Shown here piece by piece: positions 24,456 through 33,220 of a DNA stretch of 64,000 bases. This DNA is from Oscillatoriales cyanobacterium (GTDB taxonomy: Bacteria > Cyanobacteriota > Cyanobacteriia > Cyanobacteriales > Microcoleaceae), in the NCBI GenBank assembly GCA_004292745.1, contig RDXH01000031.1, positions 1-64,000 of the forward strand. Direction: 5' to 3'. The position numbers and the translations under genes were made by a program. Below the pieces are notes generated by a model, which had not been told where the DNA came from, did no database searches, and saw only the letters and a program-made list of their open reading frames with translations. Numbering within the stretch: the first letter of the stretch is position 1; every line of letters starts with the position of its first letter.

Positions 24456-25400
24456 CTATGGCTGTGGTTTCATTGGAGCTCTAGGCTGTGGAGCGCTAGG
24501 CTGTGGAGCGCTAGGCTCTGGAGCGCTAGGCTGTGGCTCTATTGGAGCGCTAGGCTCTGGAGCGCTAGGCTCTGGAGAGATTTCCACGATCGGCTCTGTG
24601 GCAATTTCGCCCAATTTTACTGAATCTAACAAGCTGGCCCAATCGGCAGTTAGTTTTGCATCATTGGGATTAGCAAGGCGAGCGGCTGCTAAAGTGCTCA
24701 GAGCATCTTGCCAAATCCCATTCTGAGCATAAATAAAGGTTTTTTCTCGCACATCAGCCTTCTCTAACTTACTGCGGATATCTGCACTGAGTTCAACTCG
24801 ACCCACAATACCTGTTTCGGATACATCAGCAGATCTGTCTTGAGCGTCGCAAATCAATGCCACAAACCAACGGTACTTTTTGCCTACTTGCAAGGGCGAC
24901 ATATTGCCATTGGCGGGAATACTCACACCTGTTACCCCTGATGAATTGTTGATTTTTAGGGTAGTTTGATAAATCTGCTTCCCGTTTTCATCTTGCAGGA
25001 CAAACTCGGCTTGTGGTGCATCTGTTTGAGGTAAGTAGAAAAAGAATACAGGATATTCTGAGACAGTTCGTGTGATTTTATTTTCTGGTACTAAGGCGGT
25101 GAGGTCTATCTTACCCTTGACACATGGAGCTGCTGTGCGGGTTACTCTTTGTGCATCGCCGGATACCGCATCGTCAGTAGGTTGAACGAACCGCGGTCCT
25201 CCCGGTTCAGTCCCTGGTTTCCCTGGAGTGGAGGGAGCCACCCGCGGCCCTCCCGGTTCAGTCCCTGGTATCGTATCTATCTTTGGAGATACCTGCCCCA
25301 CCACTGCGAATTGGGAAACATCAAGTGTGGCTATCAATAGCATGGAGCTAACGGATGTGAGATTGAGAAGAAACTTAGTAAATCTTTTCATTTGATTCAT
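24456..25400 (-). CDS. DUF928 secreted protein with Pro-rich repetitive tail
   Basis: A 314-residue protein. I chose the ATG at 25400 (MNQMKRFTKFLLNL) because it starts a clear signal peptide (hydrophobic to about residue 30) and avoids overlap with the cyclase gene. A low-complexity GTEPGGPR repeat (~45-70) is followed by a DUF928-type domain (~90-265: EYPVFFFYLPQT, GKKYRWFVALICD). The last ~40 residues are EPSAP/QPSAP repeats encoded by 15-bp repeats. The domain is common in filamentous cyanobacteria, where it often neighbours CHASE2 proteins (from memory); its role is unknown. Here it follows the CHASE2 cyclase gene by 28 bp on the same strand, so the two are probably co-expressed. Confidence 0.85.
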   Translation of the reverse strand: MNQMKRFTKFLLNLTSVSSMLLIATLDVSQFAVVGQVSPKIDTIPGTEPGGPRVAPSTPGKPGTEPGGPRFVQPTDDAVSGDAQRVTRTAAPCVKGKIDLTALVPENKITRTVSEYPVFFFYLPQTDAPQAEFVLQDENGKQIYQTTLKINNSSGVTGVSIPANGNMSPLQVGKKYRWFVALICDAQDRSADVSETGIVGRVELSADIRSKLEKADVREKTFIYAQNGIWQDALSTLAAARLANPNDAKLTADWASLLDSVKLGEIATEPIVEISPEPSAPEPSAPIEPQPSAPEPSAPQPSAPQPRAPMKPQP

Positions 25401-25428
25401 GATTTGTTGATGGATATATGCTGTCCTT

Positions 25429-27426
25429 TTATTTGTTTTTTGTTCCCAAAACTCGGTATACATTAACTTTTTGTTCCCTACCTTTCAAGGGTAATGGTCC
25501 CCAAGATTCTACTTCAAATTTATCTGCCAGATGCAGCAAGGTTTCTTCTGCAATCAATATTCGGCAAGTGTCTTCTTGTCGATCTTTTTCGCAACTTTCC
25601 AGCCGAGAGGCAATATTTACGCTGTCGCCGATCACTCCATATTCTAAACGGGTTGTACCTCCCAAACTACCGACCATCACAGGCCCTGTAAAGATGCCTA
25701 CTCGCATTTTTGCCGACGGTAAACCCCGATCGAGCCAATTTTGATTCATTTGTGGTAAACGAGAACTGATGGCTAGGGCGCAAGAGACGGCGAGGCTAGC
25801 ATCTTTGGCAATTTCTTCGGGAGTTGTGCGGGGAATCGGTACACCAAATACTGCCAGCATTCCATCTCCGGTAAATTTATTAATCACACCTTGATGTGCT
25901 TGGACTTCTTGAGCCATGGCGGATAAATACTCATTTAACCAACTCATTACCACTTCTGGTGGTAGTTTTTCCGAGATTGTACTAAAACCCTGTAAGTCGG
26001 TGAGGATGATAGTAGCAATAACTTTTTGGCCTGGTAATAAACCAGATTCTAGTAAATGGACGCGCTCTTTCCAAAGAGCATTGGCGATCGCAGGTGAAGT
26101 TTGTTGTCCTAATAATTTCATGACAATCCCTTGCTGTTGCTTCGACTGCTCGTACTTATAGGTGACTATGACTCCTGCTGTGATTAAAAGTGCCAGACTA
26201 GGCGCCACCAGAGGTATCCATCCCTGTTGTATAAATAGCCAAAATGTGAATCCGAATAACGAGCCGCAAGCTGCGATCGCGCTTCCCATCAAACTCAGGG
26301 AATTTTCCAGCCGCCAAGCTAAACAGCCACCGACAGCCCCCCAACCCACAATCCAGCATATTTCTTGCCATTCATCCCAATACCAAAATAGCCCTTTACC
26401 GTCTAAAACTGCACTGAGTATTTGGCTAGTCGCCGTGGCATGAATTAATACCCCTGGCATCCGGCGATTTCCACTGGCAGTAGCGCTGTAAGGAGTGTAA
26501 AAGATATCTTTTACGGTTAAGGCTGTCACGCCGATAAGGACTATTTTACCTGTCACTAATTTGGGGTCAACTTTGCCTGCCAATACCTCAGTTAGTGTCA
26601 CGGTATTTGCTATCTTTTCAGCAGAGCGGTAATTGAGCAGAACTTGATAGCCTTGGGCATCAATGTTATGATAACCTCCTGAGTTAGTTTCTAACTGGGA
26701 AAATACTGTTTTACCGACCTGTATTTCATTTTTTTCGGTGAGTTTACCCTCAATATTTTTACTTTTAAAATAAGCAAAGGCTAGCTGCATTGACAATGAA
26801 TTTAGTGTTTTTTCACCATCGCCAGCAAACATCAAATTACGACGCACTCTACCGTCTGGATCGATAACTAAATCATTAAAGCCTACCCGATTTTCGGGTA
26901 TGTTAGGAGGTGGTGGTGCTCGATCGTACTTGGAGTTACCTATGAAGGTAATGGGGATTAATTTCGGGTTTTTCAGTTGAGTTACTAATTCGGCATTTCC
27001 CGGTTCGTAGGGAGTATTGCGAATTAGATCTATCCCAATAGCTGTAGGTTCAAAACGGTCAATTTCGGCGATCGCTTTGGCTAAAGTGCGGTCGGAAATT
27101 GGCCATTTACCAATATTATTAATGTCTTGTTCGGTGATTGTTACTACCAGCAACCTTGGGTCAGCGCCCGCATCTGGACGCAACTGAACCATGAGGTCGA
27201 AAGCATTTAATTCCCATGCCTGTAACCAGCCTAATTGCTTGACTGCCCCTAGGCTTGCTGTAACGGCTATGCAGGTAATAATCAGAGGTTTGAAGTCAGC
27301 GAAGGAGCAGGAATTAGTTAACTTTTTCCAACTCCAATCTCTCTGCTTCAACTGATGATGAAATTGCTGCAAAATTTGGGGCATAATATTCTTTTTGTCA
27401 ACTATCATTGAAAAATTGCACCACAT
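25429..27426 (-). CDS. CHASE2-domain adenylate/guanylate cyclase
   Basis: A 665-residue receptor-type class III nucleotide cyclase. A helix near 50-70 is followed by an extracytoplasmic CHASE2 sensor (~75-350, including VDPKLVTGKIVLIGVTA). Three hydrophobic helices follow (~360-440), then a cyclase domain (~460-640). In the cyclase, TDLQGFS and GDGMLAVFG carry the two metal aspartates; GVIGDSVNIASRLES carries the transition-state Asn and Arg. It should make cAMP or cGMP in response to an unknown periplasmic signal. The start is uncertain: ATGs at 27408 and 27384 are also in frame, and none has a strong ribosome site. The DUF928 gene follows. Confidence 0.93.
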   Translation of the reverse strand: MWCNFSMIVDKKNIMPQILQQFHHQLKQRDWSWKKLTNSCSFADFKPLIITCIAVTASLGAVKQLGWLQAWELNAFDLMVQLRPDAGADPRLLVVTITEQDINNIGKWPISDRTLAKAIAEIDRFEPTAIGIDLIRNTPYEPGNAELVTQLKNPKLIPITFIGNSKYDRAPPPPNIPENRVGFNDLVIDPDGRVRRNLMFAGDGEKTLNSLSMQLAFAYFKSKNIEGKLTEKNEIQVGKTVFSQLETNSGGYHNIDAQGYQVLLNYRSAEKIANTVTLTEVLAGKVDPKLVTGKIVLIGVTALTVKDIFYTPYSATASGNRRMPGVLIHATATSQILSAVLDGKGLFWYWDEWQEICWIVGWGAVGGCLAWRLENSLSLMGSAIAACGSLFGFTFWLFIQQGWIPLVAPSLALLITAGVIVTYKYEQSKQQQGIVMKLLGQQTSPAIANALWKERVHLLESGLLPGQKVIATIILTDLQGFSTISEKLPPEVVMSWLNEYLSAMAQEVQAHQGVINKFTGDGMLAVFGVPIPRTTPEEIAKDASLAVSCALAISSRLPQMNQNWLDRGLPSAKMRVGIFTGPVMVGSLGGTTRLEYGVIGDSVNIASRLESCEKDRQEDTCRILIAEETLLHLADKFEVESWGPLPLKGREQKVNVYRVLGTKNK

Positions 27427-27465
27427 CTTGATTTTTCATAAATGCCCCTGATTAATGCCCAATTT

Positions 27466-28662
27466 TTAGTTGTCCTGTGCGGTTTTGGCGATCGCACTTA
27501 ATTGCAATCCCTGGGGATAGCTATTTTCGGCTTTGCAGCGCTTGATTTCGGCTTCGGAAATGCTGGGTTTGAGGTGTTTTGCCAAAATTTTCATCACGTC
27601 ACCGCGATCGATCGTCCCCACCACTGAACCGATGGGCGAGAGGACGATGATTCGGGCCAGTTGACGGCATTCCATAGTGCTAATTACTTCGGCTAGGGAT
27701 GCCTTTTCGGAGACTGTGGGGTTTTTTTCCAGGGGTTTCAAAATTTTGTGCAGAGTCTGCATTTGCCACTGACTGCGTTCTGTGAAGCGGATATCGTCGA
27801 TCGACACTAAACCTAAATCCCGTCCATTGGCTGCTGCAACGTAAAATGGTAATGGATTTACTTCTAACAAATATCGATCGGCAAATTCTCGCAAGGTTGA
27901 ATTTGCATCAACTACTCGAAATTCATGACTCATAACCTCAGCAGCTTTAGTTTTTACCAAGGCTTCTTGCAAGGAAACAAAACGGCTGTAAGCCTTCGCA
28001 TTACGGATGGCAAACCCGCCGATTAGTGCAATCCACAAACCTCCGTACTCCCGTGCTAGGAAGCATAAAGTTAGCCCAAAAGCCACGGCTAACCAACCTA
28101 AAACTTGTCCGATTTTTGCCGCCCAGCGAACACCCGTAAATCGAGAACCAGTGATTTGCCAAATTGCTGCTTTTAAAACCTGTCCTCCATCTAGCGGCAA
28201 ACCAGGAATTAAGTTAAATAATCCCAAAACTAGATTGATTTCTGCTACCCTTTCTGTGACTATGGCTAACAAATTTGTTCGTGGCAGAACTTGAGAACCT
28301 AAACCAAGGATTAAAAACAGTCCGAAGCTGACGAGAGGGCCAGCGATGGCTACTTGAAAAGCTTGACCGGGAGTTTTTGATTCCGAGTCTATGGAGGCAA
28401 CTCCACCAAATAAGAATAGGGTAATAGAATTAACTTTAATACCTTGGGACATGGCCGCCAAGCTGTGTCCCAATTCGTGCAGCAGTACGGAACCAAACAG
28501 CATCAAAGCTACGGCTAATCCGGCACTCCACGCCAAGGCTGGCCCCCACAAACTGTAACTGCTAGCATAGGCGCGGGTTGCTAGGGCTAAGATTATAAAC
28601 CACGAGTAATCTAAAAACAGCGGGATGCCAAATAAGGAGCCGACTCGCCAACCTGTCTGCAT
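27466..28662 (-). CDS. Site-2 protease (M50) with CBS pair
   Basis: A 398-residue membrane metalloprotease. HELGH (62-66) in the second or third helix and NLIPGLPLDGGQVL (~155) provide the zinc ligands; about six hydrophobic segments lie within residues 1-225. Two CBS motifs follow (~235-380, including VDANSTLREFADRY and GSVVGTIDRGDVMKI), typical of the SpoIVFB-like group with adenosine-ligand regulatory domains. It should cleave membrane-embedded regulators such as anti-sigma factors; the target is unknown. The gene lies 40 bp upstream of the cyclase gene on the same strand, and 73 bp downstream of psaK. Confidence 0.94.
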   Translation of the reverse strand: MQTGWRVGSLFGIPLFLDYSWFIILALATRAYASSYSLWGPALAWSAGLAVALMLFGSVLLHELGHSLAAMSQGIKVNSITLFLFGGVASIDSESKTPGQAFQVAIAGPLVSFGLFLILGLGSQVLPRTNLLAIVTERVAEINLVLGLFNLIPGLPLDGGQVLKAAIWQITGSRFTGVRWAAKIGQVLGWLAVAFGLTLCFLAREYGGLWIALIGGFAIRNAKAYSRFVSLQEALVKTKAAEVMSHEFRVVDANSTLREFADRYLLEVNPLPFYVAAANGRDLGLVSIDDIRFTERSQWQMQTLHKILKPLEKNPTVSEKASLAEVISTMECRQLARIIVLSPIGSVVGTIDRGDVMKILAKHLKPSISEAEIKRCKAENSYPQGLQLSAIAKTAQDN

Positions 28663-28734
28663 GAAGTTTTCCTGGGAAAGGAGAATAAGGAAGAGTTTCT
28701 ATTATTATATCCTCCGTTCCCCTTTCCCTTTTTT

Positions 28735-29019
28735 TTAGAGAACTCCGGCGTTTCCTAAGCCCAAGATTACTCCAGCTCCGAGTAAGTGGCCGAGGCTGGT
28801 TGTTGCTAACAATTCTGGTATCCCGAAGCCTTTGAACATTCCAGGCATCACCAGGGGTAAAGCTGGGCCTTTGCCTCGGTTTTGTTTGTTTATGCCGTAG
28901 TAGCCGATCGCGATCGCCAGTAAGTTGCACAAGATCATTGTCAGTGCTACCATTGGCGACCACTCCGGTGTTGAGGGAATGGTCGATTGTGCTACTAACA
29001 GCAAAGATGAGTAAATCAC
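28735..29019 (-). CDS. psaK: Photosystem I reaction centre subunit PsaK
   Basis: A 94-residue PSI subunit X. The N-terminal ~20 residues precede two membrane helices (~22-42 and ~68-90) separated by a basic stromal loop (NKQNRGKGPALPLV). The tail LLATTSLGHLLGAGVILGL is characteristic of PsaK. PsaK sits at the periphery of photosystem I and affects antenna coupling. The start is GTG at 29019 with GGGAG upstream. The gene is preceded by a 236-bp region with a heptamer array. Cyanobacteria often have several psaK copies, and which one this is cannot be decided here. Confidence 0.95.
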   Translation of the reverse strand: MIYSSLLLVAQSTIPSTPEWSPMVALTMILCNLLAIAIGYYGINKQNRGKGPALPLVMPGMFKGFGIPELLATTSLGHLLGAGVILGLGNAGVL

Positions 29020-29122
29020 GTTATTATGCTCCCGGTCTCACAGATAAATTCAGCTATCAAATTATAAAAAGTGTTTTGCCTTAAACTAAGATTTGTTTTA
29101 ATAGTTAACAATTCGCTCTTGC

Positions 29123-29194
29123 AGGGAATGGGGAATGGGGAATGGGGCATGGGGCCGAAGAGCATTGGGCATTGGACATCGGGCATTGGTAACT
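29123..29194. repeat. Heptamer array (GGGGAAT / GGGCATT variants)
   Basis: Three GGGGAAT copies grade into GGGGCAT and then ATTGGGC-type units. They lie between the divergent psaK and trpF genes, just upstream of the trpF ribosome site. The same repeat class as 19405, 20383, 47480 and 55196. Confidence 0.9.
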
Positions 29195-29255
29195 AACTGT
29201 TAACTGTTAACATCATTCCGATACAACCGGAATTGATATGATGTGAGGAGGAGAA

Positions 29256-29900
29256 GTGCGAGTTAAAATTTGTGGCATCACTAAAGTAGAACAAGGAATT
29301 GCGATCGCCGGTTTGGGAGCCCAGGCTTTGGGGTTTATTTGCGTTCCCGCTTCCCCCCGCTATGTCAGCCCCGAAACTATTCGTCTAATGGTTGAGCACT
29401 TGCCCGCAACAGTCGATCGCATCGGTGTGTTTGCTAATACCACAATTGAAAATATCTGTCAAGTAGTTGCAAAATCTAATTTAACAGGGGTGCAGTTGCA
29501 TGGAGATGAAACAGCGGAATATGGCGATCGACTGCGGGAATTATTACCTAAAATTGAAATTATCAAAGCCCTGAGAGTTAAGACTCCTGAAACTTTAGAC
29601 ATGGCGAATATGTATGCTATTCATGTGGATACTTTATTGCTGGATGCTTACCATCCCGACCAACTAGGCGGTACTGGCAAAACCCTCGACTGGAAAATGT
29701 TAGCAGAGTTTCGACCAAGTTGTCCTTGGTTGCTGGCTGGGGGTTTGAGGCCGGATAATGTATTAAATGCGATCGGCAGTTTTGCAGGTAATAATTTTAG
29801 CGGTATTGACCTTTCCAGCGGTGTAGAAATAGCCCCCGGAGATAAAGATTTGACAAAAGTTGCCGATTTGTTCGATCAACTAAAAAAAATTAACAAGTAA
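29256..29900 (+). CDS. trpF: Phosphoribosylanthranilate isomerase
   Basis: A 214-residue TIM-barrel enzyme of tryptophan synthesis converting PRA to CdRP. KICGITK (4-10) holds the general-base cysteine and TGVQLHGDE follows. [20 protein letters not shown] carries the general-acid aspartate, and AGGLRPDNV and GIDLSSGVE form the phosphate-binding end. The start is GTG at 29256, with GGAGGAG just upstream. No other trp gene is adjacent, which is normal for the scattered trp genes of cyanobacteria. Confidence 0.97.
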   Translation: MRVKICGITKVEQGIAIAGLGAQALGFICVPASPRYVSPETIRLMVEHLPATVDRIGVFANTTIENICQVVAKSNLTGVQLHGDETAEYGDRLRELLPKIEIIKALRVKTPETLDMANMYAIHVDTLLLDAYHPDQLGGTGKTLDWKMLAEFRPSCPWLLAGGLRPDNVLNAIGSFAGNNFSGIDLSSGVEIAPGDKDLTKVADLFDQLKKINK

Positions 29901-29913
29901 CGCAATTAATGAC

Positions 29914-30011
29914 TAGGAAGAAGGAAGAAGGAAGAAGGAAGAAGGAAGAAGGAAGAAGTCACCCCCCCCCAGCCCCCCCAAGGGGGGAAATTCAGGAAGA
30001 AGGAAGAAGAA
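29914..30011. repeat. GGAAGAA heptamers plus C-run composite repeat
   Basis: Six GGAAGAA copies (29916-29958) are followed by a GTCACCCCCCCCC...CCAAGGGGGG hairpin-capable block and AATTCAGGAAGAAGG. An inverted copy lies at 40462-40525, and a diverged version at 30120-30195. All frames across this 333-bp gap are repeat-encoded; I see no gene. Confidence 0.88.
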
Positions 30012-30110
30012 GGGTGCATCTGTGTTTTGTAAATATATTCGTAGGGGCGAAGCATGACCGCAGACAATTTATTAGTTATAACCAGAGATTTACTCCGGTC
30101 ATGCTTCGCC
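30012..30110. repeat. Nested palindromic element, family A copy 3 (right arm truncated)
   Basis: Left arm GGGTGCATC...GGGGCGAAGCATGACCGC, loop AGACAATTTATTAG and so on, and inner right arm GGTCATGCTTCGCC as in copy 1. The outer right arm (TGCAAAA...GATGCTCCC) is missing and replaced by C/G-run sequence. It has the copy-1 orientation of arms and loop. Confidence 0.9.
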
Positions 30111-30233
30111 TTGGGGGGAAAGAATCAGGAAGAATTAAGAAGGAAGAAGAACCCCCCCCTGCCCCCCCCAAGGGGGGAAAGAATCAGGAAGAATATTTAT
30201 AACAAATAACCAATAACCAATAACCAATAACTA

Positions 30234-30770
30234 ATGACTAATTACTTAGCACTACTTGCACATCGAGTGATCGTGGCTGTTTCAACTATGCCCGATCGCA
30301 CTGATTGGCTGATTACTGTGCTGGTGGTGGTGGCTTATAGTGCGATCGCGCTTCCCATTGGTTTTTGGTCAGGATTTCTGAAAGTAGATCCGCAAACAAG
30401 AAGGCGTACAATTATTGGGGTAACAGTGGGCTGTTTATTCAGTCCCGGCATCAGCGAGGAAATCTGGTTCCGCGTTTTAATCCTACCCCACAAGCAGGAA
30501 AATGCTTCTGGGTTAACGCTAGGGCTTTGGGTAAGTCTGAGTTTGGCGCTGTTTATAGTCTACCATCCGCTCAACGGGCTGACTTTTTACCCAGTGGGGC
30601 GATCGACCTTTCTCAATCCAGTGTTTTTGCTACTGGCGGCAGTTTTGGGGGTCGCGTGTAGCATTGCATACCTCCAAAGTGGCTCAGTATGGCCGGCTGT
30701 ACTGATTCACTGGCTGGCGGTGACAGTCTGGCTGCTGCTATTGGGCGGTTACAGGAGGCTATATGGTTAA
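30234..30770 (+). CDS. CPBP (CAAX/Abi) family intramembrane protease
   Basis: A 178-residue, very hydrophobic protein with about four to five membrane helices. The family motifs are present: EEIWFR (75-80), His111 in YHPLNG and a C-terminal LIHW (His near 163). These form the glutamate/histidine active site of CPBP intramembrane proteases (Rce1-like). In bacteria they process peptides or serve in immunity to bacteriocins; the role here is unknown. Repeat DNA lies directly upstream, and the coiled-coil/HEAT gene begins 45 bp downstream on the same strand, perhaps sharing a transcript. Confidence 0.85.
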   Translation: MTNYLALLAHRVIVAVSTMPDRTDWLITVLVVVAYSAIALPIGFWSGFLKVDPQTRRRTIIGVTVGCLFSPGISEEIWFRVLILPHKQENASGLTLGLWVSLSLALFIVYHPLNGLTFYPVGRSTFLNPVFLLLAAVLGVACSIAYLQSGSVWPAVLIHWLAVTVWLLLLGGYRRLYG

Positions 30771-30815
30771 ATATAAAAGTCGAGTACAACTATTTTGTCG
30801 CGAGGTATTTAAGTT

Positions 30816-32081
30816 GTGGCTATCATAGGAGCGATCGTCGGTTTTTTAGTAGGCATCGTAGTTGCTTACTCCTTGGTGGAAAAACGGTTAAACAAGCAAA
30901 AACAAGAAAACTTAGAGCAAACTCGCCAAATTGCTGAGGAAATAGAAAGAGCTCACCAGTCTCGGATTCAGCAAACAGTCCAATCTCTGCAAGTAGAACA
31001 GGATGAGCGACTCAGACAAGTTACTCTAGAACACGAAAATTTACTCAAACAAGTTACTACCGAACACGAAAATCAGCTCACCAAAATTATTGAAGACCGG
31101 GACAATCAGCTCAGACAAGCTACTAGCCAACAGGAGAATTATCTCCGTAACTTAAGTGCAGAATTAGCTGGTAATCATGATTCTCAGTTGCAAGAAAGTA
31201 TCCAATCATTGCAACAAAAACACGAATCAGAATTACTCAAGCTGGCTGAAGAACTGCATCACAACTATCAAGCTCAAATTGATGATAACCTACAAAATCT
31301 ACAACAACAACATGAAATTAGGTTGAGAGAAACTGCTGAGGAGTATCAAAACCGCGAAGTGGAGATGCAGTTAAGATTGCAATCTTTGCAAGCAGAATAC
31401 GAGAGTCAATTAGCAGCAGTTAATCAGCAGTTACAAGCTCACGAAGCCCAGATGCAATTCACCATCAAGTCTTTACAAGAGCAGTATGAAAGTCAGTTAA
31501 ATCAAACACAAGTGCCGCCGTCACAGTTTCGGGAATTAGAGCCAACAGAAGTGCCACCGTCACAGTTGTGGGAGTTAGAGCCAACAGAAGTGCCGCCATC
31601 ACAGTTTCGGGAATTAGAGCCAACAGAAGCGCCACCTTCGCAGTTCCCAGAGTTAGAGCCAACAGAGTTAAATCAAACACAATTTACAGCACCGCCTCAA
31701 ATAGTCAGACAAACACCAAATTATTCCCTAGCGCAGTGGATGGGAATTGTTCAAAGTCAGGATACAGAATCGCGAAAATTAGCAGCATCTGCTTTAGGTA
31801 AAATTGCGGCTGCGAATCCTTTGAGAATAGATAATCAGCGAGCCATAGAAACTTTGGGAAAATTAGCTCAAGATTACGCTCCTGAAGTTCGCCAGACAGC
31901 GGTGGAAGCTTTAGGAATGATTAAGTCAGAAAAAGTGATTCCACTTTTGCAAAAAGCTTTGCGAGATACAGACAGCGTTGTGGCTAAATCTGCCAGTGCT
32001 GCTCTGAATAAGTTTAAGTTTTATCGGCGCGTTTCCCCCGTAAAAGCAAAAATTAATGCCCTGAAGAAACCCAAGCCTTAA
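30816..32081 (+). CDS. Membrane-anchored coiled-coil protein with HEAT-like C-terminus
   Basis: A 421-residue protein. An N-terminal membrane helix (residues 2-20, AIIGAIVGFLVGIVVAYSL) leads into a long Gln/Glu-rich coiled coil (~25-235) with heptads such as SLQEQYESQL. Four copies of a 13-residue repeat (VPPSQFRELEPTE) follow at ~233-286. A C-terminal ~110 residues form about three HEAT-like helical pairs (SRKLAASALGKI, EVRQTAVEALGMI, VVAKSASAALNKF). The start is GTG at 30816. The single-helix anchor plus rod suggests a structural or tethering role at the membrane, possibly in filament organisation; this is inference. Confidence 0.82.
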   Translation: MAIIGAIVGFLVGIVVAYSLVEKRLNKQKQENLEQTRQIAEEIERAHQSRIQQTVQSLQVEQDERLRQVTLEHENLLKQVTTEHENQLTKIIEDRDNQLRQATSQQENYLRNLSAELAGNHDSQLQESIQSLQQKHESELLKLAEELHHNYQAQIDDNLQNLQQQHEIRLRETAEEYQNREVEMQLRLQSLQAEYESQLAAVNQQLQAHEAQMQFTIKSLQEQYESQLNQTQVPPSQFRELEPTEVPPSQLWELEPTEVPPSQFRELEPTEAPPSQFPELEPTELNQTQFTAPPQIVRQTPNYSLAQWMGIVQSQDTESRKLAASALGKIAAANPLRIDNQRAIETLGKLAQDYAPEVRQTAVEALGMIKSEKVIPLLQKALRDTDSVVAKSASAALNKFKFYRRVSPVKAKINALKKPKP

Positions 32082-32158
32082 GCCTTTAACCTGTTCCATA
32101 GTCTGATGATTCTCACAGTTCGTCATCCTAAGCAGACTCAACAAATGAAGCGTATCCT

Positions 32159-32184
32159 CCTTCCCAGACTTGAGCCTGGGAAGG
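32159..32184. terminator. Hairpin between the HEAT gene and the GT8 gene
   Basis: CCTTCCCAG and CTGGGAAGG form a 9-bp perfect stem around an 8-base loop. No T-run follows directly, so this may be a pause/processing hairpin rather than a classical terminator. It lies in the 222-bp gap before the chosen GT8 start. Confidence 0.45.
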
Positions 32185-32303
32185 CAGAAAACCGTTGTTA
32201 TCCGAGCCTATGGAGTCGCTTCTCAAAGGTCAAATCTATAGACTTGGATTCTACCACAGATTATGGTAGTTTATTTATTAAGACCCTTTCATTAATCAGT
32301 GAA

Positions 32304-33143
32304 ATGTACTTATCCATTGTTGGCGATCGTAATTACATTTTAGGAATAGCAGCAATACTAAAATCCATAGAACTGAATGCTACCACAGACCCCAATCAGT
32401 CCGTTAACATTACAGTTGTCTCCACGGGTTTTAATACAGAGCAACAGGAAAAGTTGCAACAGTGCTGCAAATATAAGATTGAATGGCAAGAAGTGAAGGA
32501 TAATTACAATGACTTGCTGTCGCTTTCTGGTTCTAAACTAACTTACGCTAGATTGGAGCCGGAAAAATACACAAAGGCGACAGAAAGACTAATCTGGCTC
32601 GACAGTGATATGATTGTGTTGGACAGCTTAGAGCCACTGTGGAATTTAGATTTTCAAGGAATGCCACTCGCCGCAGCGCTCAATGTCTGGGGTAATCCCA
32701 ACAACGATCAAGATAAAAACCCTTATTTCAATGCAGGCTTATTAGTTTTCAATATGAAACTTTGGCTTGAAGAAAAATTGTCAGAGCAAATGATTGCTGA
32801 TGCTAAAGTCAACCTGTGGTCTGATTGCGACCAAGGGACATCAAATTCGGTTTTAGCGGGACGGTGGTATCAACTCGATCAGATCTGGAATAATCCTGAT
32901 ACTGAAGACACTGCTACTAAAGTGATGCACTTTATATCCAGACCAAAACCTTGGGAAAGTCCCGAACCGAATAAATTATGGATGGAGATGTTGTCTCAAA
33001 CCCCGTTTAAGGATGAACTGGCGAAAATTCAAAATAATTCTGATTGGCTTTTGAATTTAAAGCTCAAATACGCAAGATGGGAGCCTTGGGTAAGGCACCC
33101 GATCAAAAAAATCAAGAGTTACTTGAAAAATCGCTCCAGGTAA
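32304..33143 (+). CDS. Glycosyltransferase family 8
   Basis: A 279-residue GT-A enzyme. I chose the ATG at 32304 because MYLSIVGDRNYILGIAAIL is the normal first strand and helix of GT8. The open frame extends back to 32106, but that stretch has no family similarity and contains a hairpin. The metal-binding DSD is at 100-102 (IWLDSDMIVLD), and NPYFNAGLLVFNM and MHFISRPKPWE are GT8 conserved regions. It should be a retaining transferase using a nucleotide sugar to build a surface glycan or lipopolysaccharide; the sugar is unknown. A strong terminator follows. Confidence 0.9.
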   Translation: MYLSIVGDRNYILGIAAILKSIELNATTDPNQSVNITVVSTGFNTEQQEKLQQCCKYKIEWQEVKDNYNDLLSLSGSKLTYARLEPEKYTKATERLIWLDSDMIVLDSLEPLWNLDFQGMPLAAALNVWGNPNNDQDKNPYFNAGLLVFNMKLWLEEKLSEQMIADAKVNLWSDCDQGTSNSVLAGRWYQLDQIWNNPDTEDTATKVMHFISRPKPWESPEPNKLWMEMLSQTPFKDELAKIQNNSDWLLNLKLKYARWEPWVRHPIKKIKSYLKNRSR

Positions 33144-33167
33144 ATTACGGAAAAATTAGCTCTCAAG

Positions 33168-33220
33168 CCCGGTCTTTCTCCACCTCAAATCAACCAATTA
33201 GGTGGAGAAACCGGGTTTTT
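33168..33220 (+). terminator. Rho-independent terminator after the GT8 gene
   Basis: CCCGGTCTTTCTCCACC and GGTGGAGAAACCGGG form a long stem with a loop of about 17 bases, followed immediately by TTTTT. It lies 25 bp past the GT8 stop. The stem is built from the AGAAACCCGG-type dispersed repeat also seen at 17365-17424. Confidence 0.85.

Noticed and set aside
29909-30202. Open frame of 97 codons on the plus strand after trpF
   Set aside because: It is made wholly of GGAAGAA heptamers, the family A palindrome and C/G runs; no protein-like composition or ribosome site.
32106-32303. 66-residue N-terminal extension of the GT8 protein
   Set aside because: No similarity to GT8 starts, contains a 9-bp hairpin, and MYLSIVGDRNY at 32304 is the standard family start.
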